DNA of 64,000 bases from an uncultured Vibrio sp. Its GTDB lineage: Bacteria; Pseudomonadota; Gammaproteobacteria; Enterobacterales; Vibrionaceae. Positions 19,682 to 28,789 of the stretch are shown here, piece after piece. The translations under genes were made by a program, and so were the position numbers. The stretch is from the NCBI RefSeq assembly GCF_947488985.1, contig NZ_CANLBV010000009.1, positions 1-64,000 of the forward strand. The letters run 5' to 3'. Under the pieces are notes generated by a model. That model had not been told where the DNA came from, searched no databases, and worked only from the letters and a program-made list of their open reading frames with translations. Positions within the stretch are counted from its first letter, which is position 1, and every line of letters begins with the position of its first letter.

Positions 19682-20320
19682 ATGTATACTTGTCCCTTAT
19701 GCCATCACCAAAGCGTGAATCACTATTTTGAAGACAAACGTAGAGCCTATCTACAGTGTCAGCAATGTGAACTGGTCTTTGTTAAACCTGAACAAAGGTT
19801 AGAAGCAAAAGAAGAAAAAGCACACTATGATCTCCATGAGAACGATCCTAGTGACGCCGGCTATCGCCGCTTTTTATCTCGCATCGCGGATCCACTAACA
19901 GACAAAATTTCATCTAACTCACAAGGGTTGGATTTTGGTTGTGGCCCAGGCCCTACGCTATCTATCATGTTAGAAGAAGCCGGACACACCATGGCGTTGT
20001 ACGATATCTATTACCACCCAGAGACTTCTGTGTTGGATAAAACGTACGACTTTATGACTGCCACAGAGGTGATTGAACATCTTTATCACCCAGACAAAGT
20101 GTGGCAGCAATGGTTGAATTTAGTTAAACCCAAAGGCTGGATTGGTCTTATGACTAAGCTAGTAATAGACGTAGACGCGTTTGCTGGTTGGCACTACAAG
20201 AATGACCCGACTCATGTCGTCTTCTTTAGCCGTCAAACATTCCAGTTTTTGGCAGAGCGGGATAAGCTCGAACTAGAATTTTTTGGAAATGATGTAATTT
20301 TACTGAGGAAAGTGCAGTAA
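19682..20320 (+). CDS. Class I SAM-dependent methyltransferase with N-terminal zinc ribbon
   Basis: This 212-residue protein starts with a zinc ribbon, CPLCHHQ and CQQCEL about 20 residues apart. A Rossmann methyltransferase domain follows, with motif I LDFGCGPGP near residue 85 and the post-II signature ATEVIEHLYHP near 125. The histidine-rich GWHYKNDPTHVVFFS lies near 170-185 and the chain ends in a short strand, as in Methyltransf_11/23 proteins. The target molecule is unknown. The ribosome site AAGGATG lies a few bases before the ATG. Its stop overlaps the start of yihI (TAATG), which suggests coupled translation. Confidence 0.85.
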   Translation: MYTCPLCHHQSVNHYFEDKRRAYLQCQQCELVFVKPEQRLEAKEEKAHYDLHENDPSDAGYRRFLSRIADPLTDKISSNSQGLDFGCGPGPTLSIMLEEAGHTMALYDIYYHPETSVLDKTYDFMTATEVIEHLYHPDKVWQQWLNLVKPKGWIGLMTKLVIDVDAFAGWHYKNDPTHVVFFSRQTFQFLAERDKLELEFFGNDVILLRKVQ

Positions 20321-20877
20321 TGGCTCGTAGTAAGAAATCAAGAAAACCGGGAGCACTTGGCGCTCCGGAACCTATGGTTACGCGTAACCGTAGTGAATCT
20401 GATGTTGAAGGTCGTGAACGCAAGCGTGTTAAAAAGCGCAAAGGTCTTAAGTCTGGTAGCCGTCACTCAGATGGTAGCGAAGCGAAACAGCGTAAAGCTG
20501 CACAAGCTCGCGATCCACGTTTAGGCAGCAAGAAAAAAATTCCACTGATTGTCGAACCAGTGAAGAAGCCAACCAAACAAGAGCGCAAGCTATCTAACGA
20601 ACAAGAGTTAGAGATGCTTGAGAATGATGCTCAACTGAACACGCTACTCGATCGTATCGAGAATGGTGAAAACCTAGGAGCGGGTCTACAGAAGTTTGTT
20701 GATGAGAAGCTTGATCGTATCGAGCATCTAATGGGTCGCTTAGGTCTGCTAGAGCCAGAAGACGATGAACAAGAGATCTTTGAAGAAGCACCTGTTGCAT
20801 CGAACAAGAAATCGAGCTCAGATGAAGACCTGTTATCTCAGTTCGAAGATATCGACCTAGATAACTTTAAAGGTTAA
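20320..20877 (+). CDS. yihI: Der GTPase-activating protein YihI
   Basis: YihI stimulates the GTPase Der and so tunes 50S ribosome assembly. The 185 residues open with the family's basic stretch (MARSKKSRKPGALGAPEP), continue with repeated lysine/arginine clusters to about residue 90, and end in an acidic helical part with LLDRIENGE and LLSQFEDIDLDNFKG. The ATG overlaps the stop of the methyltransferase gene by one base. The DUF2489 gene follows five bases later, so the three genes form one unit. Confidence 0.9.
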   Translation: MARSKKSRKPGALGAPEPMVTRNRSESDVEGRERKRVKKRKGLKSGSRHSDGSEAKQRKAAQARDPRLGSKKKIPLIVEPVKKPTKQERKLSNEQELEMLENDAQLNTLLDRIENGENLGAGLQKFVDEKLDRIEHLMGRLGLLEPEDDEQEIFEEAPVASNKKSSSDEDLLSQFEDIDLDNFKG

Positions 20878-20882
20878 ACACA

Positions 20883-21371
20883 ATGAACGTAACCTTATTA
20901 GCCATTGCTGGTGGAATGATTATTCTCGGCTTGGGCTGTTATGCAGGTTACCTTCTACTTCAAGTGAAGAAGCAGACGGAACTGCACAAGCAGCATCAAG
21001 CACTGGCCATTGAAAAACGTAACTCGACGATTTACGAGCACGTAAACACCTTGTGTTTAGCAGGTATTCAAGGGCAGTGTGATTTACCTGAAATCAGTAT
21101 CCGAGTGTGCATCATTATGGATAATGTTCAGGGTGATGAGCGTGTCGATCTCGACTCTGAATATCCTGCTCTTTGTGAGTTGTACCATATCGTTAAAGAT
21201 ATGGCGCGCGGAGATGATAGGCAGGAGCTGACGAAGAAAGAGCGCATGCAGCAGAATCTCACACGCCACAAGGCAGAGACTCGCTTGAATGATGCGGTTG
21301 TCGAAGATTTGAAAAGGTTGCAGGAGAAGGTTAAGCCTCTCAACAACCAAATCAATATTCAGATGATCTAA
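20883..21371 (+). CDS. DUF2489-family membrane-anchored protein
   Basis: This 162-residue protein has one N-terminal membrane helix (about residues 4-26, LLAIAGGMIILGLGCYAGYLLL) and a soluble helical domain. The domain holds CLAGIQGQCDLPEISIRVC and ends in a charged coiled coil (about 110-150). The size and the N-terminal helix fit the DUF2489 family of gammaproteobacteria, whose role is unknown. It closes the methyltransferase-yihI unit. A structured inverted repeat follows before hemN. Confidence 0.8.
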   Translation: MNVTLLAIAGGMIILGLGCYAGYLLLQVKKQTELHKQHQALAIEKRNSTIYEHVNTLCLAGIQGQCDLPEISIRVCIIMDNVQGDERVDLDSEYPALCELYHIVKDMARGDDRQELTKKERMQQNLTRHKAETRLNDAVVEDLKRLQEKVKPLNNQINIQMI

Positions 21372-21393
21372 TCACTCAGATGATTAAATATTG

Positions 21394-21467
21394 AGGCTCG
21401 TTGAGTGCGCCGTATTTTCATGTGTATCATTGAATTACATGGTAAAAATACGTCGTTAAATGAGCCT
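21394..21467. repeat. Long imperfect inverted repeat upstream of hemN
   Basis: CGTATTTTCATGT (21411-21423) pairs with ACATG-GT-AAAATACG (21437-21452), with a 2-base bulge and a 13-base loop. Outside it AGGCTC (21394-21399) pairs with GAGCCT (21462-21467). No T run follows, so it is not a typical terminator. It may be a regulatory palindrome, an RNA element or a relic of a small mobile repeat. Confidence 0.6.
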
Positions 21468-21663
21468 TCTTACCTTCTGCGCCCCTGATTTCGGTGCGTT
21501 GTTAGTGATCAAGCTAGCAGTTCTGAACTTTTGTCAGCAAAAAAGATTGTGCCTTGAAACGACCTAACAGGTCATGTGGCAAAATAACCCGTCTATATTT
21601 TAATGTATGTAAATTGATTTGAGAGCCTCTCGGTTCTCGCGGATCTAAATTGGAAGTACCGCT

Positions 21664-23055
21664 ATGTCGAGCAAGTCAGTAACAACGAATCAGCAAATCG
21701 TTTGGGATCAAGAGATCTTAAACAAGTACAACTATTCGGGACCTCGTTACACTTCATACCCAACCGCGTTGGAATTTCATGAAGCGTTTACCGTCTCTGA
21801 TTACGACATGGCGTGCACGCAATACCCAGAGCGTCCTCTCTCTCTTTACATACATATCCCGTTCTGCCATAAGCTTTGTTACTACTGCGGCTGTAACAAG
21901 GTGATCACTCGCCATGCGCACAAAGCGGATGAATACCTTGATGTGATCGAGCACGAAATCACTCAGCGAGCATCTCTGCTCAATGGCCGAGAAGTGACGC
22001 AACTGCACTTCGGTGGCGGCACGCCAACCTTCTTAAGCAAAGCACAAATCTCTCGCTTGATGGTGATCCTGCGTGAGGAATTCAATTTCACGGCTGATGC
22101 TGAAATCAGTATCGAGATTGACCCGCGTGAGATTGAGCTAGACGTCCTTGACCACCTGCGTAGCGAAGGTTTTAACCGTTTGAGTATTGGGGTTCAAGAC
22201 TTCAATAAAGAAGTGCAGAAGCTGGTTAACCGTGAGCAAGACGAAGACTTTATCATTGCAATGGTGGAGCGTGCCAAAGAGCTCGGCTTCCGCTCGACCA
22301 ATCTAGATTTGATCTACGGTTTGCCTAAGCAGACCCAAGCCCTGTTTGCTGAAACACTGAAACAAGTGCTAGAGATGAAACCGGGTCGTTTATCGGTATT
22401 TAATTACGCCCACATGCCGCAACTGTTTGCCGCACAGCGTAAGATTAAAGATGAAGACCTGCCTGAAGCGCAAGAGAAAATGGCGATCCTACAAGATACT
22501 GTCGAGACGCTAACTGGGGCGGGCTATCAGTTTATCGGTATGGACCACTTCGCACTGCCTGACGATGAGCTTGCGGTGGCGCAGCGTGCTGGCATTCTGC
22601 ATCGCAACTTTCAAGGCTACACCACTCAGGGTGACTGTGATCTGGTTGGTTTTGGTGTATCGGCGATCTCTATGGTGGGTGATACCTACGCACAAAACCA
22701 GAAAGAGCTGAAGAAATACTACGCTCAGGTGAGTGATCTGCGTCATGCACTGTGGCGAGGAGTGGCATTAGACGATGATGATCTGGTGCGCCGTGAAGTG
22801 ATTAAGCAGCTTATCTGCAACTTTAAGCTTGATAAAACCATGATTGAATCTGAGTTCTCGGTAAGCTTTAATCACTACTTCAAGCAAGATTTAGAGCTTC
22901 TGCAAACCTTCATTGATGATGAGTTGGTTGAAGTCGACGCTAATGAGATTCGTGTGACTCTACGTGGTCGTTTGTTGATTCGTAATATCTGTATGTGTTT
23001 CGATAAATACCTGCGCGTGAAGGCTCGCCAGCAGCAATTCTCTCGCGTGATCTGA
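21664..23055 (+). CDS. hemN: Oxygen-independent coproporphyrinogen III oxidase HemN
   Basis: HemN decarboxylates coproporphyrinogen III to protoporphyrinogen IX when oxygen is absent, using radical SAM chemistry. The 463 residues contain the iron-sulphur cluster motif CHKLCYYCGC (CxxxCxxC plus the extra C), the GGGTPTFL block, and the N-terminal NYSGPRYTSYPTA that binds substrate. FNRLSIGVQDFN and a carboxy-terminal HemN domain follow the usual order. It has its own upstream region of about 290 bp. I see no clear FNR box. A bidirectional terminator separates it from glnG. Confidence 0.97.
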   Translation: MSSKSVTTNQQIVWDQEILNKYNYSGPRYTSYPTALEFHEAFTVSDYDMACTQYPERPLSLYIHIPFCHKLCYYCGCNKVITRHAHKADEYLDVIEHEITQRASLLNGREVTQLHFGGGTPTFLSKAQISRLMVILREEFNFTADAEISIEIDPREIELDVLDHLRSEGFNRLSIGVQDFNKEVQKLVNREQDEDFIIAMVERAKELGFRSTNLDLIYGLPKQTQALFAETLKQVLEMKPGRLSVFNYAHMPQLFAAQRKIKDEDLPEAQEKMAILQDTVETLTGAGYQFIGMDHFALPDDELAVAQRAGILHRNFQGYTTQGDCDLVGFGVSAISMVGDTYAQNQKELKKYYAQVSDLRHALWRGVALDDDDLVRREVIKQLICNFKLDKTMIESEFSVSFNHYFKQDLELLQTFIDDELVEVDANEIRVTLRGRLLIRNICMCFDKYLRVKARQQQFSRVI

Positions 23056-23081
23056 TCACTCGATAGAGAATACAATCCAAA

Positions 23082-23112
23082 AAAAAATGCCAGCATCATG
23101 CTGGCATTTTTG
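23082..23112. terminator. Bidirectional terminator between hemN and glnG
   Basis: ATGCCAGCA and TGCTGGCAT form a near-perfect palindrome with A and T runs on both sides, so it serves the convergent genes hemN and glnG. Confidence 0.85.
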
Positions 23113-23155
23113 TATCTGTTCTTTATGACTTAGCTTTACATCCTGATATAACGGG

Positions 23156-24559
23156 TTAGTAGAGCTCTTTGAGTTTACGGGTTAGAGTGTTTCTACCCCA
23201 TCCCAGCACCTTAGCCGCGTCTTGTTTATGACCATTGGTATGGTTGAGCGCAGCCTCAAGCAGGATCCGTTCAAACTCAGGCAGGGCATAAGTCAGCAGC
23301 TCTTTTTCACCTGAATCAAGCTCCCCCTTTGCCCAGTTAGCCAGCAATTGCTGCCAGCTATCTCCAGATCCTGAAGTAGTGACCACCTTCTCTTCCAATA
23401 GCTCTGGCGGCAGATCGGAAGGCAGTATTTCACTGCCACTTGCCATCACGGTGAGCCAGCGACAAATATTCTCAAGCTGACGGACGTTACCCGGCCAGTT
23501 GAGTTGATTCAGTTTCAAAATCGTCTCAGGGTGCAGCGCTTTCACTTCCACGCCAAGCTCTTCAGCGGCTGAAGCGAGGAAGTGGTGGGTGAGCTTTTCA
23601 ATATCTTGTTTACGCTCGCGCAGCGCCGGAATATGAATTCGGATCACGTTCAGTCGGTGAAAAAGGTCTTCACGGAAGTCACCTTCATGCACCAATCGTT
23701 CGAGATCTTGGTGGGTTGCTGCAACGATACGCACGTCTACTTTCACCGCAGAGTGTCCACCCACGCGGTAAAACTGACCATCAGAAAGCACACGCAGTAA
23801 GCGAGTCTGAATATCGAGAGGCATATCGCCGATCTCATCCAGGAATAGGGTGCCGCCGTTGGCTTGCTCAAAGCGGCCTTGGCGAACGCTATTGGCTCCG
23901 GTAAAGGCCCCTTTCTCGTGGCCAAACAGTTCCGATTCGATCAGATCTTTGGGAATCGCAGCCATATTAAGCGCAATAAATGGTTTTTTTGCTCTCGGGC
24001 TGTGACGGTGCAGAGCGTGAGCCACTAACTCTTTACCAGTACCGGATTCACCATTTATCAGCACTGAAATCGATGAGCGAGATAAACGGCCAATGGCGCG
24101 AAAAACTTCCTGCATCGCTGGTGCTTCGCCAATGATCTCTGGTGCGTTGGTCTCTTCGATAACTTCGCTGGCTTGTTCACGCTTCTGCTCTTGGCTGTGG
24201 GCGATCGCTCGCTCGACCAGAGTCAGTGTCTCATCGATATCAAACGGCTTAGGCAGATACTCAAACGCACCTTTCTGATAGGCATTGACCGCCGCATCAA
24301 GGTCTGAGTGCGCAGTCATGATGATGACAGGCAGGTCGGGAGAGCGCTGATGCACCTGTTGCAACAGTTCAATTCCGTCAATACCGGGCATGCGAATATC
24401 AGACACCAACACATCCGGTGTTTCGCGCTCAAGAGCAAGTAACACGCTCTCTGCATCAGCAAATGTTTCGCACTTGATGTCTGCAGAAGACAGTGTTTTT
24501 TCTACTACCCAGCGGATAGAGCTGTCGTCATCGACGACCCAAACGTATCCCTTACTCAT
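23156..24559 (-). CDS. glnG: Nitrogen regulation response regulator NtrC
   Basis: NtrC is the sigma-54 activator of nitrogen-assimilation genes. The 467 residues contain a receiver domain with the phosphorylated aspartate in [10 protein letters not shown] (about residue 54). A sigma-54 AAA+ domain follows with Walker A GESGTGKE, the sigma-contact loop GAFTGA and Walker [10 protein letters not shown]. The chain ends in a Fis-type helix-turn-helix ([16 protein letters not shown]). It is the last gene of glnA-DUF4124-glnL-glnG, 106 bp after glnL. Its own product binds upstream of glnL and glnA. Confidence 0.97.
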   Translation of the reverse strand: MSKGYVWVVDDDSSIRWVVEKTLSSADIKCETFADAESVLLALERETPDVLVSDIRMPGIDGIELLQQVHQRSPDLPVIIMTAHSDLDAAVNAYQKGAFEYLPKPFDIDETLTLVERAIAHSQEQKREQASEVIEETNAPEIIGEAPAMQEVFRAIGRLSRSSISVLINGESGTGKELVAHALHRHSPRAKKPFIALNMAAIPKDLIESELFGHEKGAFTGANSVRQGRFEQANGGTLFLDEIGDMPLDIQTRLLRVLSDGQFYRVGGHSAVKVDVRIVAATHQDLERLVHEGDFREDLFHRLNVIRIHIPALRERKQDIEKLTHHFLASAAEELGVEVKALHPETILKLNQLNWPGNVRQLENICRWLTVMASGSEILPSDLPPELLEEKVVTTSGSGDSWQQLLANWAKGELDSGEKELLTYALPEFERILLEAALNHTNGHKQDAAKVLGWGRNTLTRKLKELY

Positions 24560-24665
24560 AATTCAATTCCTTTACAGCCAAATCTATTGTGATAATCATT
24601 GTTTTTATTATTCAGTATTCGTTGTTGCCAATGGCGCTTCCGTGGTGGATAGAGAAGAGTAGCCT

Positions 24666-25742
24666 TTATATCGGCAAATAAATCGTAAATGTGGTATTGC
24701 CCGGCCAGCTCTCAACGTCTATTTTCCCGTTGTGCTGATCGATCAGGTTTTGTGAAATCGACAATCCTAGCCCTGTGCCGCCCTCGCGCCCGCTGACCAT
24801 TGGGTAGAACAGCGTGTCTTTTAGTCCATCAGGGACGCCCGGACCGTTATCGCTGATCTCAATACGAGCAGCAAGCTTGTGGCGCTGCCCATGAATATTC
24901 GCTTGATGCACCGTTCTGGTGCGAATGGTGATTTTTCCGCAATCCTGAGCCTTTAAAATCTGCGCTGCATTGCTGACAATATTGAGCATCGCTTGCTCAA
25001 CCTGCGCGGAATCCATCACGATCAGTGGTAGGCTCGGATCGTAATCTCGCTCGATGTTGAGCGATGGACCTGATTCGAGTTCCACGAGCTGCCTGACTTT
25101 TTCGAGTATTTGGTGGAGGTTCTCTTCTGATTTCGTGCCCGGTTTTTGTGGGCCAAGCAAACGGTCGACCAAGGCTCGCAAGCGATCGGCCTGTTCGATA
25201 ATGATCTGGGTGTATTCATTAAGGGATTGGTCGGGCAGCATTTTGCCAAGCAGTTGCGCCGCCCCTCTTAAACCACCTAGTGGGTTCTTTATTTCATGCG
25301 CCAACCCGCGAACGAGCAGCTTTGCCGCTTGTTGCTGGGCGTGCTGGTTGAGCTCTTGGCTGAGTCGCCTTTGGTGGTCGATCTTACGCATCTCTACCAA
25401 CAGCAGCGTTTCACCTTGCCAAGAGATTGGGCTAACTGTCACTTCAAGCATCAGTGGGCGGTTGTCGACCACAAAGGTCACGTCACTGTCGGTCATGCTC
25501 TGGCCGCTTTGCAGCGGTTGAGTCAGCAGAGCCAAATCGAGAGAGGCGTGTTGGATAAGTTGGCTCAGAGGGTGATCAACGATGCGTCTAGCACTTTGTG
25601 AAAAGAGTTGTTCAGCCGCTGGGTTGGCGTATCGCACATACAGCTGCTCATCGAGCATCAGTGTCGAGGCCACCATATTGTCGAGAATAGCGCTGGAAAG
25701 TTGGTGTGTATCTATGCTGTCGCTTTTAGCTGATCGATTCAC
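24666..25742 (-). CDS. glnL: Nitrogen regulation sensor kinase NtrB
   Basis: NtrB phosphorylates or dephosphorylates NtrC under control of the PII protein. The 358 residues form a PAS sensor (about 15-130) followed by the kinase core. The histidine lies in GLAHEIKNPLGG (about residue 150), then come the N box NIVSNAAQIL, the G1 box DNGPGVP and the G2 box GREGGTGLGLSI. It has no membrane helices, as usual for NtrB. An NtrC palindrome lies about 30 bp upstream of the start, which points to autoregulation separate from glnA. Confidence 0.96.
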   Translation of the reverse strand: MNRSAKSDSIDTHQLSSAILDNMVASTLMLDEQLYVRYANPAAEQLFSQSARRIVDHPLSQLIQHASLDLALLTQPLQSGQSMTDSDVTFVVDNRPLMLEVTVSPISWQGETLLLVEMRKIDHQRRLSQELNQHAQQQAAKLLVRGLAHEIKNPLGGLRGAAQLLGKMLPDQSLNEYTQIIIEQADRLRALVDRLLGPQKPGTKSEENLHQILEKVRQLVELESGPSLNIERDYDPSLPLIVMDSAQVEQAMLNIVSNAAQILKAQDCGKITIRTRTVHQANIHGQRHKLAARIEISDNGPGVPDGLKDTLFYPMVSGREGGTGLGLSISQNLIDQHNGKIDVESWPGNTTFTIYLPI

Positions 25743-25771
25743 TATGTCGTCCTTGAACTGGTATATTCAAC

Positions 25772-25788
25772 TGCACCAAATTGGTGCG
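25772..25788. promoter_or_regulatory. NtrC-binding palindrome upstream of glnL
   Basis: TGCACCAAATTGGTGCG matches the NtrC consensus TGCACY-N5-GGTGCA with one mismatch. It sits 30-46 bp before the glnL start. At that distance it may act as an operator that represses glnL-glnG. Confidence 0.75.
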
Positions 25789-25907
25789 TGCTGGGTTCAA
25801 GTATGGCGCATATTAATCAGAAGCTAAAGATAATTCATTAGAGTCGCTGAAAGCTGCTGAGATTTGGTGAAAAGTAGAGGTAATTTGGTCTCTTTTTACA
25901 CATTGGC

Positions 25908-26459
25908 CTACTTGAGCGTCGCTCGATGTAAATACACGGTGACTGGACTAGTAGATGCAATAAGCTTGCCGCTTCTATAGGCTTGGATGGCGATGGTATG
26001 GGTGCCTCTATCAATGCCTTTTAATTGCCAGTTGAGCTGGGTTTGTGGTGCACCATAACGGCGGCCATCGAGCATCAATTGCAGCTGTTCGCCAATGCCT
26101 AATTTTCGGTTGAGTGCGATTTGCACCGATATTAAGCCTTGGTTGCTACGAATGGCTTGCTCGTGTACTGGCGTTTGCATCGTGAGTGCCAATTGGGCTG
26201 GGAGCTCGCGCTCTGTGGCTGGTGTTTTTTCTTGAGCATTAGTAGGAGGTTCAGCGGCCGTATCAACGGGGATCGAGTCCTCAAACTTGGGGGCGGGCGT
26301 AGGAGCCTGTACATCCGGTAGATGAAGTGATTTGGTATTTTGACCTGTAGGTGTATCGCTAAAGTGGAGCACACCATCTTCATCGACCCAGGTATACACC
26401 GTTTGGGCTGAGCAAGAGAATGCGGCGGCTAGCCCGATCATAAACAGTATTTTTTTCAT
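25908..26459 (-). CDS. DUF4124-domain periplasmic protein
   Basis: This 183-residue exported protein has a signal peptide MKKILFMIGLAAAFSCSA. The start at 26459 is chosen because the signal peptide begins there and GAGG lies upstream; the ATG at 26477 would add six unlikely residues. A DUF4124 domain follows (QTVYTWVDEDGVLHFSDTP, about residues 20-45), then a proline-rich linker to about 85. A beta-rich carboxy-terminal half contains LQLMLDGRRYGAPQTQ and resembles an Ig-like domain. It lies between glnA and glnL, where E. coli has no gene. The role is unknown. Confidence 0.85.
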   Translation of the reverse strand: MKKILFMIGLAAAFSCSAQTVYTWVDEDGVLHFSDTPTGQNTKSLHLPDVQAPTPAPKFEDSIPVDTAAEPPTNAQEKTPATERELPAQLALTMQTPVHEQAIRSNQGLISVQIALNRKLGIGEQLQLMLDGRRYGAPQTQLNWQLKGIDRGTHTIAIQAYRSGKLIASTSPVTVYLHRATLK

Positions 26460-26579
26460 GTCGTTACCCTCATTCATTGCACCCTAAGGTCTCTTTTTAT
26501 CATAAGGCGGCTGCACGTTTGGAATTGGCCTTGTTATTGATTTTATAGTGTTTGCTGCGAAGGCCTCTTCGGGCTTTAG

Positions 26580-26607
26580 TATTAGGTATTAGGTATTAGG
26601 TATTAGG
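26580..26607 (+). repeat. Four tandem 7-bp TATTAGG units
   Basis: Four exact TATTAGG copies plus a partial fifth lie between the DUF4124 and glnA genes. They sit downstream of the glnA terminator and code for nothing visible. Confidence 0.85.
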
Positions 26608-26640
26608 TATGTTACGGAGAAGTTAAGGTGGCGAGAATAG

Positions 26641-26668
26641 AAAAAAGGCCCACCTGCGAGGTGAGCCT
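26641..26668 (-). terminator. Terminator of glnA
   Basis: On the minus strand AGGCTCACCT pairs with AGGTGGGCCT and six T follow. It lies about 100 bp past the glnA stop and may limit read-through to the downstream genes. Confidence 0.75.
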
Positions 26669-26760
26669 AATATTTTTATGCTTCTTACATGTTGCAGTCA
26701 CTTTGTACTGCGTTAGCGGTTACCCGTTTGAGTGCTCGCTACATGATGACCAGCTGAAGA

Positions 26761-28170
26761 TTAAACTGAGTAGTACAGTTCGAACTCAAGTGGGTGAGTT
26801 GTCATGTTTACTTTCTCAACATCTTGAGACTTAAGGTCGATGTAAGAATCGATGAAGTCGTCAGAGAATACACCACCAGCAGTTAGGAACTCACGGTCTG
26901 CATCTAGTTCAGATAGTGCGTCTTTTAGTGAGTAAGCTACTGTTGGGATTTCAGCTGCTTCTTCTGCAGGTAGGTCGTATAGATCTTTATCCATCGCTTC
27001 ACCTGGGTGAATCTTGTTCTTGATGCCGTCAAGGCCAGCCATAAGCATTGCTGAGTAGCATAGGTATGGGTTAGCTGCTGGGTCACCAAAACGTAGCTCG
27101 ATACGACGTGCTTTAGGGCTTGGTACTACTGGGATACGGATAGAAGCTGAACGGTTACGAGCTGAGTAAGCAAGCATAACTGGTGCTTCGAAGCCAGGTA
27201 CAAGACGCTTGTACGAGTTCGTTGATGGGTTAGCAAATGCGTTGATAGCGCGAGCGTGCTTGATGATACCACCGATGTAGAAAAGCGCCATTTCAGATAG
27301 GCCGCCGTACTTATCACCAGCAAATAGGTTAACGCCGTCTTTTGCTAGAGATTGGTGAACATGCATACCAGAACCGTTGTCACCAACTAGTGGTTTAGGC
27401 ATGAATGTCGCTGTTTTACCAAATGCGTGAGCAACGTTGTGTACCACGTACTTGTAGATTTGAGTTTCATCAGCTTTCGCTGTTAGCGTGTTGAAGCGAG
27501 TTGCGATTTCGTTTTGACCCGCAGTTGCTACTTCGTGGTGGTGAGCTTCAACAACAAGGCCCATCTCTTCCATTACTAGACACATTGCAGAACGGATATC
27601 TTGAGATGAATCAACAGGAGCTACTGGGAAGTAACCGCCTTTCACGCCAGGACGGTGACCTTTGTTACCGCCTTCGATGTCAGAACCTGTGTTCCACGCT
27701 GCTTCAACATCATCAATTTTGAAGAAAGAACCAGACATATCTGTTGAGAATTTAACGTCGTCAAACAGGAAGAACTCTGGCTCAGGACCAACAAGAACTG
27801 TGTCTGCGATACCTGTAGAACGTAGGTATTCTTCAGAACGCTTAGCAATAGAGCGTGGGTCGCGATCGTAGCCTTGCATTGTTGCAGGCTCAAGGATGTC
27901 ACAACGGATGTTTAGCGTTGCGTCTTCTGTGAATGGGTCCAGTACAGCAGACGCTGCGTCTGGCATCATTACCATGTCAGATTCGTTAATGCCTTTCCAA
28001 CCAGCTACTGAAGAGCCGTCAAACATTTTACCTTCTTCGAAGAAGTCTGCATCAACTTGGTGAGAAGGAATAGAGATATGCTGCTCTTTACCTTTTGTAT
28101 CAGTAAAACGTAAGTCGATAAATTTAACTTCGTTCTCTTGGATTAGGGATAGTACATTTTCTACTGACAT
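26761..28170 (-). CDS. glnA: Glutamine synthetase, type I
   Basis: GlnA makes glutamine from glutamate, ammonia and ATP, the main entry point of ammonia under nitrogen limitation. The 469 residues are full length for the dodecameric type I-beta enzyme. The N-terminal beta-grasp part (about 1-100) has [13 protein letters not shown], the catalytic part has VEAHHHEVA and [14 protein letters not shown], and the adenylylation tyrosine lies in NLYDLP-like [11 protein letters not shown] (about residue 398). The sigma-54 promoter and NtrC sites upstream explain its control. Confidence 0.98.
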   Translation of the reverse strand: MSVENVLSLIQENEVKFIDLRFTDTKGKEQHISIPSHQVDADFFEEGKMFDGSSVAGWKGINESDMVMMPDAASAVLDPFTEDATLNIRCDILEPATMQGYDRDPRSIAKRSEEYLRSTGIADTVLVGPEPEFFLFDDVKFSTDMSGSFFKIDDVEAAWNTGSDIEGGNKGHRPGVKGGYFPVAPVDSSQDIRSAMCLVMEEMGLVVEAHHHEVATAGQNEIATRFNTLTAKADETQIYKYVVHNVAHAFGKTATFMPKPLVGDNGSGMHVHQSLAKDGVNLFAGDKYGGLSEMALFYIGGIIKHARAINAFANPSTNSYKRLVPGFEAPVMLAYSARNRSASIRIPVVPSPKARRIELRFGDPAANPYLCYSAMLMAGLDGIKNKIHPGEAMDKDLYDLPAEEAAEIPTVAYSLKDALSELDADREFLTAGGVFSDDFIDSYIDLKSQDVEKVNMTTHPLEFELYYSV

Positions 28171-28274
28171 CTTGGATAACCTCCAGTGTTATTAATTCGG
28201 TATTAGCTCGATTCGGTTGAAACTAGCATTGATTAATGTCTAACAAGTGCATTAATCGATGATAGTTTTTCTAT

Positions 28275-28290
28275 TGCCAAAACCGTGCCA
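28275..28290 (-). promoter_or_regulatory. Sigma-54 promoter of glnA
   Basis: On the minus strand the 16 bases read TGGCACGGTTTTGGCA, matching TGGCAC-N5-TTGCA with the invariant GG and GC at the right spacing. It is about 105 bp upstream of the glnA start, downstream of the NtrC sites, as expected for an NtrC-activated promoter. Confidence 0.85.
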
Positions 28291-28352
28291 AAAAAATTAT
28301 TCCATTAATTTCAATTGCTTATCTATTTTACTGTTTGGCGCGCTTTAGCTTT

Positions 28353-28419
28353 TGCACCAAAAAGATCCTTCACTGCACTGTATTGGTGCGGTTGCTTGTC
28401 TGTGCACCAAGATGAGACA
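28353..28419. promoter_or_regulatory. NtrC enhancer cluster for glnA
   Basis: A good palindrome, TGCACTGTATTGGTGCG (28374-28390), is flanked by single half-sites, TGCACC at 28353 and at 28403. The cluster lies 60-130 bp upstream of the sigma-54 promoter. typA starts 370 bp further on, so it could also be influenced. Confidence 0.75.
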
Positions 28420-28789
28420 AAAGTGAATCCTATTCAGCAATGAATTGCCGTCGTTGTCAATCCACTTTTTGTCATTTTCCATCGTTCTGGCGAGTCGATC
28501 GCGTACGCTGCGTTTTAGAGTTCTTTCTTTTTAACGATTTCAACGTGGTGCGGTATCAACATTAACATCCACATCCACGCAGTACGGAATCATGTTTACG
28601 CGGATATCTGTCGCTGAACGAGAAAAAACTGTCGCTAATAGAGAAAAAAGAGTTGGTTCAGATCACATATTTCTGGGTTTTTGTCTAGAATCTGATATAT
28701 TATTGACCGTTTTTTTAATCAAGCTAGTCGCATTTCTTCTATTTTCAGAGGTCACTTTGCGGCTACTTTTATGAGTGAATCGAGAATCC

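Noticed and set aside
21372..21663. An FNR site for hemN
   Set aside because: I looked for TTGAT-N4-ATCAA and found no acceptable match.
25054..25521. Plus-strand frame of 155 codons over glnL
   Set aside because: Antisense to the NtrB kinase core; cysteine- and serine-rich translation typical of a shadow frame.
28171..28789. A gene or RNA in the glnA-typA gap
   Set aside because: The glnA side is explained by the sigma-54 promoter and NtrC sites. The typA side is AT-rich leader and promoter. No hairpin-T end or ribosome site marks another gene.
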